Assembly (NCBI GenBank): GCA_903861075.1
Contig: CAIOSY010000052.1
Span: 1-38,918 of the forward strand
Direction of reading: 5' to 3'
Length of the DNA stretch: 38,918 bases
From: an uncultured Nitrosomonadales bacterium
GTDB lineage: Bacteria > Pseudomonadota > Gammaproteobacteria > Burkholderiales > Gallionellaceae
The position numbers were made by a program, and so were the translations under genes. The notes beneath the pieces were generated by a model that worked only from the letters and a program-made list of their open reading frames with translations, searched no databases and was not told where the DNA came from. Numbering within the stretch: position 1 is the first letter of the stretch; the number at the start of each line of letters is the position of its first letter. Positions 26,146 through 35,200 of this stretch are shown here, in pieces.

Positions 26146-26520
26146 ATGAACACTGAAAAAACCATTGCAACACCAGTCCTGAATGAAGGCGAAATCTATG
26201 CCGGCGCGATCATCAAACCCGACGGAACCGGTCACCACGCCATCCTACTTCCGGGCGATAACGATGACGCATCATGGGATAAACAGATGGAATGGGCCGC
26301 GTCAATCGGCGGCGATCTGCCTGATCGCGTTGAGCAAGCTCTTATGTATAAAAACCTTCCAGATCAGTTCAAAAAAGAATGGTACTGGTCAAACACGCAG
26401 CACGCTAGCGCCTCAGGTTTTGCCTGGTTTCAGTATTTCTACGATGGCAGCCAGGACTACGTTCACAAGGACGTTGAGCTCAGAGCGCGTGCCGTCCGCA
26501 GATCATCAGTGATTCAGTAA
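26146..26520 (+). CDS. DUF1566-like (C-type-lectin-fold) small protein B
   Basis: EWYWSNTQHASASGFAWFQYFYDGSQDYVHKDVELRARAVRRS. Confidence 0.7.
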   Translation: MNTEKTIATPVLNEGEIYAGAIIKPDGTGHHAILLPGDNDDASWDKQMEWAASIGGDLPDRVEQALMYKNLPDQFKKEWYWSNTQHASASGFAWFQYFYDGSQDYVHKDVELRARAVRRSSVIQ

Positions 26521-26654
26521 TTTAACAATTTAGGCTTTTCAGCATGGCTCTCCAGAATAAATTCAGGACTGAGGATTCAGGATTCAGGATTGAGTTGACA
26601 AACCAAAACATCCGGGCATACCATGCGCGCACTGACGCACATCGTCAGTCGAGT

Positions 26655-26849
26655 TTGACAGCTCGGATACAAGGCGGACAAGCCGCCAGCAATGCGGCTA
26701 TTTTTACGTCCGTCAACACGCGCACCCAGTTTGGGCGGCGGTGTGGGGCAGCTTCGGCTGCGCCGGTTCCTTGTACCGGTCTGTCAACCCGCATCGCCGC
26801 CCTCCTTCGTTTGACAGCGTCCGAGTGCGGCTTAACCAGCCATACAAGG
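26655..26849 (+). ncRNA. C4-type antisense RNA locus (core 26733-26802) with flanking target boxes
   Basis: Core closed by gggcggcg/cgccgccc with hairpins gcagc-ttcg-gctgc and ccggt-tccttgt-accgg; ccttgta and ctgtcaa boxes complementary to tacaagg and ttgacag on both sides. Confidence 0.6.
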
Positions 26850-26858
26850 ATTCTCGCC

Positions 26859-27128
26859 ATGTCTACCGTCACGTCCGCAAAAAAGTTTTTTAAAATCAAT
26901 AGTGAACACAGTATTTTTCAGGTAGTCCCCGGTGCGCCGGTACAGGATGCCCTTGAGCAAGCCAGCTGTTTCCTTGCATCAAGCTTTGAAGTGCTTATGA
27001 ATAATTCAGAACCCAGTGAATTGGATTTTGCTGCGGCTCATCTGATTGAAATGGCAAAGGCATTAGTTGATTCCGTCACATCTTCTCTCGCCAAGGATAA
27101 ATCAGGGGTTAATCATGGCATTCAATAA
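26859..27128 (+). CDS. DUF3077-like small protein under putative C4 control
   Basis: MSTVTSAKKFFKINSEHSIFQVVPGAPVQDALEQASCFLASSFEVL; SD aagga at 26846-26850. Confidence 0.6.
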   Translation: MSTVTSAKKFFKINSEHSIFQVVPGAPVQDALEQASCFLASSFEVLMNNSEPSELDFAAAHLIEMAKALVDSVTSSLAKDKSGVNHGIQ

Positions 27129-27585
27129 ATTAACCATTCAGCTCAAATTATCTAGCAAGGCACGCAGAGAGGGTGATTGCCTTGTGTGGTTTGGCGATAA
27201 AGACCCATGCGGATATGGGCGCATCAGATACGCAGGAAAGAAAGGCTATCCAGCACACCGGCTTGCATACGAACTTCGTCATGGCGAAATACCCGCTGGT
27301 CTTGTTATCCGTCACAAGTGCGATAACCCATCCTGCATAAATGTAGATCACCTTGAGACCGGAACCCACAAACAAAACTCAGCCGATAGCGTGGAGCGCG
27401 GCAGGGCAATCAGGGCGAAAGGTGAAAGCCACGGTCGCGCAAAGTTAACTCAGTCTCAGGTTGATGAAATTCGCCGGCGTTATATCCCGGGAAAACATGG
27501 ACACGGCAGCCATGCGCTTGCTAAAAAATTTGGCGTAGCGCAATCGACACTTATGGCCATTCTTCGTGGGGTGCATTGGAAATGA
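27115..27585 (+). CDS. HNH endonuclease (homing type)
   Basis: GYPAHRLAYELRHGEIPAGLVIRHKCDNPSCINVDHLETGTHKQN; C-terminal HTH. Confidence 0.85.
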   Translation: MAFNKLTIQLKLSSKARREGDCLVWFGDKDPCGYGRIRYAGKKGYPAHRLAYELRHGEIPAGLVIRHKCDNPSCINVDHLETGTHKQNSADSVERGRAIRAKGESHGRAKLTQSQVDEIRRRYIPGKHGHGSHALAKKFGVAQSTLMAILRGVHWK

Positions 27586-27881
27586 CCAAGATCAACCCAT
27601 CGAAAACAATCCTGCAACCAGTTTCGCGTGGTGTTGATTTCGTCGGGCAGGTGATCCGGCCATGGTGCCGCACAACGCGCAAGCGCACAGTGAATGAAGC
27701 GATCAAGCGAATCCATAGTATCGCTGCCAAAGACCTATTTGAAACTGCCAACAGTTATTACGGCCTGCTGCGTCAGGCGACAAACAGCTACCACCAGCGC
27801 GCAAAGATTTCAAACATCCTGATGTATCGCGGCCACACGATTAACGGGAACTTAACAAAAATTTATCGGAGAAAAACATGA
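27582..27881 (+). pseudogene. Reverse transcriptase C-terminal fragment (catalytic part absent)
   Basis: PSKTILQPVSRGVDFVGQVIRPWCRTTRKRT matches LSKSTIAPVSRGINFVGYRTW in the intact RT of this window; no YxDD. Confidence 0.75.
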
Positions 27882-28345
27882 ACTGGACGCATCAAAAAAG
27901 AGCATACAAAGCCCGGCTGTTGCAGTGGGATGGTACAAACCTTAGCGCGGTATCCGTAGAACTGCGCGAACTAGGGTATGACAGTTTTGAACTTGAACGC
28001 GGCACGATCATGGCGCGCGGAAAAGGAATGTCACTGCTGTGCGTTCACCAGGGAAACTGGCTGCGCTTCGGGCAGAACGGCAGTTTCAAGGTTATGCGCC
28101 CGGATGAGCAAGCAACGTATGTGCCTATCCAGAATATCGGATGGGTGTCTTCTGAAGAGCGCCTACCGCAATACGGTCAGAGGGTAATCGTCGCTTCAAA
28201 ACATAATATTGTTCAACATGAGCTTTTTTATTTAGATGACCCGGAAGAAATCGGATTAATTTGGCAGCATGATAGTTTTGATGGATTTGATATTACGGGA
28301 ACGCACTGGATGCCGCTGCCAGATGCGCCGAAAGGTGGTGAGTGA
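27878..28345 (+). CDS. DUF551-containing phage protein
   Basis: WVSSEERLPQYGQRVIVASKHN...GTHWMPLPDAP. Confidence 0.7.
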   Translation: MNWTHQKRAYKARLLQWDGTNLSAVSVELRELGYDSFELERGTIMARGKGMSLLCVHQGNWLRFGQNGSFKVMRPDEQATYVPIQNIGWVSSEERLPQYGQRVIVASKHNIVQHELFYLDDPEEIGLIWQHDSFDGFDITGTHWMPLPDAPKGGE

Positions 28346-28566
28346 TGAGTTCTGCTGTTAAAACGATTCGTATCGATGAGCTATCTGAGATATTGCATCG
28401 ATCGGCAACATCGATCGCATCTGATGTAACACGCCGCCCAGAATCACTACCACCAAGACTGCTTATCCCAAACAGCAGAACGGTATTATGGCGAATGATT
28501 GACGTAGAAAGATGGCTAGAAGATCGAGTGCAAAAGCCTATTGGAAGACCGCGAAAAGCGGCGTAA
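28342..28566 (+). CDS. AlpA/excisionase-like DNA-binding protein
   Basis: 74 aa; IRIDELSEILHRSATSIASDVTRRPESLPPRLLIPNSRTVLWRMIDVERWLEDR. Confidence 0.65.
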   Translation: MMSSAVKTIRIDELSEILHRSATSIASDVTRRPESLPPRLLIPNSRTVLWRMIDVERWLEDRVQKPIGRPRKAA

Positions 28567-28588
28567 ATAGCTGGTATTTTTAAGTAAA

Positions 28589-28802
28589 CACGACAAAATC
28601 ACGACAAACGACTGCAACATATTGATTTAATAAGGCACTAGAGTCCTCTTCTGGGCACCACGTATTATGTAGTAAACATCAACAAAGCCAGCATCTACAA
28701 CGATTGCTGGCTTTTTTGTGTCTGCTTTATTGTGCTTTATTTGCATTGTTTTGGCTCTATTTGTTATTGTGTCACGACATTTTCACGACATCATTCACGA
28801 CA
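28589..28802. other. Putative attP region
   Basis: CACGACA repeats at 28589, 28600 / 28773, 28784, 28796 flank a tRNA-3'-end-like core tagagtcctcttctgggcacca (28639-28660), next to integrase. Confidence 0.6.
28684..28717 (+). terminator. Intrinsic terminator
   Basis: aaagccagca-tctacaacgat-tgctggcttt followed by T-run. Confidence 0.75.
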
Positions 28803-29779
28803 TGGCAACAATTCGTAAACGCGGCGCGGCTTGGCAGGCTCAAGTATTCATGCATGGAGTCCGTAAATCAGGAACTTTCCCCACAAAAATCGAGGCCCAA
28901 CAATGGGCTGCTCAAGCTGAGGGCGCGATTCTAACAGGGAAGACGGACACAATCCCAGATAAAACATTTGCAGACCTTTTGAATCGGTACGCTGAAGAAG
29001 TTAGTCCAACTAAACGTGGGGCCCGATGGGAAAAAATACGCATTGCACTGACATGTCGTGATCCTGTCGTGAATGTGAAACTATGCGACCTTGATAGTCG
29101 GGCAATAGCAACGTGGCGCGACCGCAGGCTTACTCAGGTATCACCAGCCAGCGTGCGGCGCGAATGGAACCTATTGAGCAGCGCCTGTACCATTGCCGCA
29201 AAGGAATGGATGTGGTTAAATGAAAACCCAATGAGCGAGGTTAAGCGCCCCGCTCCACCAGATTCAAGAGACAGGATTGCTACACCGGATGAAATTGATC
29301 GGCTGCTTTTTGCAATGGGATACAGCAAGGAATCTGCGCCGGAAACAATAACGGCTCGTGTTGGTGCTGTCTGTTTATTTGCGATTGAAACGGCGATGCG
29401 CGCCGGGGAGATTGCCGGGCTAACGTGGGATAGGGTTTTGCTCGAAAATAGGCATTGTAAGACTTCAGGTAAAACAGCAGCAGCCCGCCGCGATGTTCCG
29501 CTATCCGCCGAAGCTGTCCGCATTATTGAGCAAATGCCAAAAGAACATGCCACAGTTTTTAATGTGACTACTGCACAGATAGATGCGTTGTTCCGCAAGG
29601 CAAAAGGTAAAGCGTTGGTTACGGAGCTGCACTTCCATGATCTGCGCCATACCGCGATTACAATGCTAGCGCGTAAGCTTGGGGTTCTCGACCTTGCGCG
29701 GATGGTTGGGCATAGAGATTTGCGAATGCTACAAATTTATTACAACCCATCTGCAGAGGATATCGCAAGCAGACTTTAA
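28802..29779 (+). CDS. int: Tyrosine recombinase / phage integrase
   Basis: C-terminal HFHDLRHTAITMLARKLGVLDLARMVGHRDLRMLQIYYNP; start MATIRKRGAAWQAQV. Confidence 0.92.
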   Translation: MATIRKRGAAWQAQVFMHGVRKSGTFPTKIEAQQWAAQAEGAILTGKTDTIPDKTFADLLNRYAEEVSPTKRGARWEKIRIALTCRDPVVNVKLCDLDSRAIATWRDRRLTQVSPASVRREWNLLSSACTIAAKEWMWLNENPMSEVKRPAPPDSRDRIATPDEIDRLLFAMGYSKESAPETITARVGAVCLFAIETAMRAGEIAGLTWDRVLLENRHCKTSGKTAAARRDVPLSAEAVRIIEQMPKEHATVFNVTTAQIDALFRKAKGKALVTELHFHDLRHTAITMLARKLGVLDLARMVGHRDLRMLQIYYNPSAEDIASRL

Positions 29780-30294
29780 TGCGCGCTCGACTGCCGCCTA
29801 ACCCACTCTTGCAACGCCTCCAGCTGCGTGGCTATTTCGCGGCTTTGCTGGTAGTTGCTGGCGATGGTAGCGGCAACGTCTTGAGCGGTGACGGGCTGCG
29901 CATCAGCGCTTCGGGCGGTGTCGGGTAGCTCACCACTGGCGGCAGCGTCGTGCAGCAACCGGAAGCCAGCAGGCAGAATACAAGTATCAGATGGGACATA
30001 ATGAGGAACCTCCTTAATGATTGTCTCGCCCTGGTCGTGAACGAGTTTAATTTTATCGACGTACTTAGTCACTACTTCCGTAGTAATCTCAGCTTGATGC
30101 TGTTTTACCTGGGCGACCTGCATGACCTGCTTGCTGATCGCCGCATCCCACTCAGCGTGCACACTCATCGAGCCTTTCACCCATCCAGTACCGAGCAGCG
30201 CAATGGAAAATAAAACCATGGCAAGCACCCGATATGGCCATGGCACAAGCGAAGTAAACAGGTTCACGCTACACCTCGCTAAAGTAATGCGCAT
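29776..30294 (-). CDS. Putative i-spanin (Rz-like)
   Basis: 172 aa; N-terminal TM, long helical region; downstream of endolysin. Confidence 0.55.
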   Translation of the reverse strand: MRITLARCSVNLFTSLVPWPYRVLAMVLFSIALLGTGWVKGSMSVHAEWDAAISKQVMQVAQVKQHQAEITTEVVTKYVDKIKLVHDQGETIIKEVPHYVPSDTCILPAGFRLLHDAAASGELPDTARSADAQPVTAQDVAATIASNYQQSREIATQLEALQEWVRRQSSAH

Positions 30295-31210
30295 ACCGTG
30301 CCCGGCGCACCACCATTACATTGCGCACGTAGTCACGGTTCACCTGGAAAAAACTTACCCCATAACCAGAGACCGCCTTTTTTGCTTTGAGACTGGTGTG
30401 CTCAACATTACCGAACCACCGGCCGGAGTCACAGCCGCGTATTGCCTGGCACATTTTGCGATCAGACATCACGCCGCCGATACCGCCGTTGTAACTGGCA
30501 AAAGTGAATGCCAACCGGTCGCTATCGCTCGCCGTGCCGTGCATTACTGACCAGCCCTGCTTGTCCTTGAGGACGAGCGCGCGCAGCTGGTATTTCGGAT
30601 CATAGAGGTTTGATTCCCACCCCCAGCCAGCCAGCGCCTGCCTGTTACTGGCCACCACTTCGCTCAGGGCGTCGAACCGTGCCGTCTTGGTGATCTGTCC
30701 AAGCCCCACGCCGCGCTCTCGGCTGGTGCGCAACTCCACGCGCGGCGACCAGCATCTCTTCGACTTTAGGGATGCGCACGTCTCCTGCTCGATCTGCGCA
30801 CCAAGCGCGGACGGTAGCGACATATCCGCCCAGTAGGCCTGCTGCTCTGCCTTCAGCATTGGCAGATAAAGCTTTGCGTTGGACGGCAACTCATCAGCGT
30901 GCACCACGTTGCCCATCAGGCTGACGAAAGCGGACAGCACTAGGCAGACGCCGACAAATACCAGCCCTGCCCCCGTAGGCTCATGCCGGGCTGACTCTGA
31001 GAACGACTTCAGATCAATGTATGGAAATAGCACGCGGCGAAGAATATGCGACAGTCCCACCCCGTATAATGCAAGCCCGGCAAACAGCAGCCATGGTGCA
31101 TAAGCGGGCTCGCCAACCAGATCGGCAAGCGGAGCGGAAACGGCCACCAGTAATGTAGCCACGATAAACACACCTGCGAAACGGGCGAAATCAACTTTAA
31201 TTCTACTCAT
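30269..31210 (-). CDS. Membrane-anchored muralytic endolysin (SLT-like) with N-terminal TM helices
   Basis: 313 aa; several hydrophobic helices, then LPSALGAQIEQETC, GVGLGQITKT, FASYNGG. Confidence 0.65.
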   Translation of the reverse strand: MSRIKVDFARFAGVFIVATLLVAVSAPLADLVGEPAYAPWLLFAGLALYGVGLSHILRRVLFPYIDLKSFSESARHEPTGAGLVFVGVCLVLSAFVSLMGNVVHADELPSNAKLYLPMLKAEQQAYWADMSLPSALGAQIEQETCASLKSKRCWSPRVELRTSRERGVGLGQITKTARFDALSEVVASNRQALAGWGWESNLYDPKYQLRALVLKDKQGWSVMHGTASDSDRLAFTFASYNGGIGGVMSDRKMCQAIRGCDSGRWFGNVEHTSLKAKKAVSGYGVSFFQVNRDYVRNVMVVRRARYAHYFSEV

Positions 31211-31219
31211 AATATCCTC

Positions 31220-31711
31220 CTATTTAGTGGTTAACCCGGAATCGCGCAACTCGCGCCGTACCAATTCACGCATATCATCCTGACTTGTCACTTTATCGTC
31301 GTGAATATGCATCGTTACCTGCGCATTCAAAGCACTCTGATCTTTGAATGCGCTCATTAATGCCCATCCACCAAGCATCCATAGAATGGTCAGCGTGCTT
31401 CCAGCTCCAGTACCGATCCAGATAAAGCGGGAATACAGTGGGTGCGGTGTTTTCTCATCGACCATATGATCACCTAGCTTGGTATTGATTTTCCCGATTT
31501 CGGTAAATGATCGCTCCTGGGCGAGGGTCATTGTTGATAGTCGCTCATCATGCACGGCGATCTTGGTTAAATCCTCGTGCATCTCACTAACTACCTGACC
31601 GAGCTTGTCGATCGCCTCAGCCATATGGCGGATGTCGGATTTAATGCTGATCGTTTCATGATCGGCGGATCGGCGGCGCTCAACAGCTGGTTGTATGGCT
31701 TCATCGTTCAT
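31220..31711 (-). CDS. Holin/XhlA-like membrane protein
   Basis: 163 aa; coiled N-terminus plus single TM; lysis module position. Confidence 0.45.
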   Translation of the reverse strand: MNDEAIQPAVERRRSADHETISIKSDIRHMAEAIDKLGQVVSEMHEDLTKIAVHDERLSTMTLAQERSFTEIGKINTKLGDHMVDEKTPHPLYSRFIWIGTGAGSTLTILWMLGGWALMSAFKDQSALNAQVTMHIHDDKVTSQDDMRELVRRELRDSGLTTK

Positions 31712-31744
31712 TTTGTTTTCCGTCTAGTCGGGTTAGGTTGAAAA

Positions 31745-31996
31745 TTATTTTGTCAGGTTTTGAAGGCCATCGATCATGCACTGGTTATCGAGCAAGTAGA
31801 CGCAGCCATCTTCTGAATCAAACAGCGGGCACGTAGGGTCGCACTCTGTCAGTTTGCTGCGATCAACGGATTTGATATGGCACTCACGAATAAACTGGCC
31901 GGCAGAAACTGGCCACTCATCGAACTTGTCATGAGGAACTGGAGCAAGTTTAAAAAATGACACAATCAAATCAATTACCTGAGATATTTTTTTCAT
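31745..31996 (-). CDS. Hypothetical protein
   Basis: 83 aa, several Cys; downstream of tail-tip gene. Confidence 0.45.
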   Translation of the reverse strand: MKKISQVIDLIVSFFKLAPVPHDKFDEWPVSAGQFIRECHIKSVDRSKLTECDPTCPLFDSEDGCVYLLDNQCMIDGLQNLTK

Positions 31997-32265
31997 AAAA
32001 TTATTTCAGCAGATCCCCATATCGGATCTGAGCAAACGAAATTAATCAGATTGTCGGCATAGACTGGGGACCAGTCGGGCAGCGGAACGTCTACTATTGA
32101 CCTTGCGGATGACATTGTGCGATTACGTGCAGCCTCTTCGGTGTCATACGACTCGACGATGATCTGCATACGATGCGTGGACATATCAAGATGAAACTCG
32201 GTAACGGCATGAAATTCAACTATTCTGGAGTCCGGCAGAATTTTTGAAATTTTTAATATATTCAT
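31993..32265 (-). CDS. Hypothetical protein
   Basis: 90 aa, overlapping neighbours. Confidence 0.45.
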   Translation of the reverse strand: MNILKISKILPDSRIVEFHAVTEFHLDMSTHRMQIIVESYDTEEAARNRTMSSARSIVDVPLPDWSPVYADNLINFVCSDPIWGSAEIIL

Positions 32266-35200
32266 ATTTGTACCAATCCGTGAGCTAGTTGAGAAGCGTT
32301 GAATGAAGTTATTCTTGCCATTAGGTCGCTGAACTCTTGTCTTAGTACAACTCCGTTTGGGTTAAAAAACTCTATAATTGCCTTCCCTGGTGAGCCATTT
32401 CCGCCAATTCCTCTACCACCACCACCGCCACCACCACCGCCACTACCAAATCCAGACGCACTAGCGCCGGATGTGCCAACCCCGCCATTTCCGCCAACGC
32501 CATACGGAGAACTTCCCCCTTTTCCGCCAGTTGAACTGCTTGGAGCTGTCGATCCGCCGATGCTTCCGCCAATTCCTTTTCCTGCCCCTGTGAATGGCCC
32601 TCCCCCACCAATTCCTCCAGAGGCAGTAATTAGTCCGGCAATTCCGGTACTCTCTCCGTTAGCGCCGGTTGAATTTGTATTTCCTCCATAACTTGGTGCA
32701 AATGGATAATCTACATATAGCGTACTACCCGCGCCATAGTTGCCAACAACGAGCGTATAGGTGGTTCCGGCAATTAATCCATTAAAAACAGCTGTAATAT
32801 CCTGCCCCGCACCGCCGCCACCAGCGGCTCCTGTTCGAGTAATATCCGATCCGCCGCCTCCACCGCCACCGCCGCCAATACATGTAATGCGTAATGAGGT
32901 AAAGCCAGCGGGGACTGAAATTGTGTAAGTTCCACGTGAAAAAACTTGAGTTGCATAAACGACGCTACTCAACGTCCCCGCAGTTAACATCCCTGCAAAA
33001 GTCCCAGTCGCTCCGGTGATATCCGCCCCGGCAAGCGATCCGCTTACTGACAAATTTGTCCCGTTAATTTCCGTTGCGGTAACTGAATTGGCTTCAATCT
33101 GTGCTGCGGTAATGGTTCTCGCTGCGATCTTATCTGCCGTGACCGCATTAGCTGCCAGCTTCGGGGTACTGATACTGTTGTCGCTGATCTGTGTTTCGGT
33201 GATTAATGTTGTCGCAGCGATATATTGCGCGGACTGGTTAAGCGCATCGGTGCCCCACTGATCGAACCCTGCCACGATCAGATAATAGGTGGTGCTACCC
33301 GGATTTAGGTCGATGCTGACCAGGCTATTCGGGCCTTCATATTTCAAGGTTGATGCGTCCGGCGTAAAGCCATCGACGGTCGATACCCACACGCATATTC
33401 CCGCAAAATCTGCGACGGAAGGGCGTTGGTATTTCACGAGTAGTGAAGCCAGCAATCCGGTTACTACCACGTTGTTGAGCAGGCCGATCTGTGGATTAGT
33501 GACAGTCAGAGTAGCCCATCCGTCTGACGTAATTCCGTTACCATTTCCGCGCACCTTAAAGATCAGATCGCGCCATGGTCCACCGTCCGTCTTTGCATCG
33601 CTGGACGAGTAACTGAAACTATTCAGGCTCACTACCCGCGAGCGGCGCAGAACGCCTGCGGCCCAGACCTCGACGGTGTAATTTAGTATGCGTGCCGTAC
33701 TGTTCCATGTGATGTTGCATACCGGCCCTGTGAATGCTTCAGCCAGTGCAAGGCCGGTCACGTCCGATGGTGCCGCCATCACTGCGCCTGCGCTGCCGTT
33801 CCAATATGCCCATGCCCCGCGTGTCATGCCGATGGCGGCCACGCGGATTTGTATCGTACCCGGCTGTACCGGAAGACTGATGCTGGTCGACCCAGAGCTT
33901 CCGGAACCTGTCCAAGCGATACCGTCTGCCGATTGCTCAATCAGATAATGATCGGCTCCAGATGCTGGCTGCCAGCTGATTGCCAGCACTGGGCTGGCAG
34001 GGGTTCCGCCCTGCACCACAGATAGTCCGATCACAGCTGGTACGGTCGGAACTTTTGGCAATTGCCATGCGGCCAGTGGCGCGGGCACGGTACCACTGTC
34101 GGCCTGATGTACCAGTGGATCTTCATTGATCAGTGCTAGTTCTACCTGGTTGCTTCCGCGAGGGCGGGCTGAGGTAACTAGCGCCAGCTGTCGGTACGCG
34201 ACCCCGGTACCGAAGGTAAAATAGGTTCGTTCTTCGTCGCCGCCAGTATAGGGGGTGATATCCGGCATGCTGGCCAGAACCGCATGATATTCATCGACAC
34301 CAGCTGATGCTTGCCATGGGCCTGAGAAACTTCCATCGCGCCGGCGCAGACCGAAATAGTGCGCCTGCCCAGCAGTCCATGTGACAGGTTCAGATAGTGT
34401 CAGCGTGCGGGTTGCCGAATCCCATCCGTTAACTTCCCCCGCCTGTGCGCGCGTCAGGCGTTCGCTAGATACCGCAACCAGATCGCCAAATGTTGGAATG
34501 AATCCTTCCATTTCGGTCGTAAAGGTAATCGGCTTACGGCGGTATCGGTTACACGCAGCAATGTACATGCCTTCACGGTACGCTTGATCGTGTGAGGTGC
34601 ATCCGAACAGCTGCACCTTGACCGGGGTCGCTGATACTGATCCTGGAAGCGCGGCGGTCACTTCGGCATTGCTCCAGGTAGTTGCATTGAAATACTGTAC
34701 GGTCACCGCGTCGGCGGTGGCCTCCGTCGGCATCAGGTAGTCGATTTTTAGTGTGCCGCGCGCCGTATTGCGCGGTGAGAACATCGCTACCGGCACAGAT
34801 TGCGCCTGATCGCGCACGATCTGCACAGCCCCGCCTTGCTGGTAGGGTTTAGCGCGACCGACACGAGCGATCTGAGTCAATCCCTCCCACAACGTCACGG
34901 TATTGTCGAAACGTCCATCAAAGGTATCGCCGCGCGTTGTCCAGATCGAATCCAGCGCATAGAGTTGTTCTAGGGGAATCAGTGCATCAGCCAGCTTTCC
35001 GCCGTAATCTGCCCGAGCTGCATCGGCGAATGCCCAGGCGATAGAGCGCGTCGCAACCAGTGCGGACCATCCGGTGGTCGGATTCCAGGTCGGCAACTTT
35101 CGGGTCGCAATCACCCCAATCTTTCGCGCGGCTTGAGCGGAAAGATTATTTGATGCCTTCATGCGCATCGCAATCAGCGTCAGGTTACCGTATTGCTGAC

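Noticed and set aside
26544-26858. N-terminal part of the 194 aa ORF
   Set aside because: Reads through the structured C4-like RNA; the internal ATG at 26859 has a good SD.
28639-28660. Complete tRNA gene
   Set aside because: Only a tRNA-3'-end-like segment is present; no anticodon or D arm upstream.
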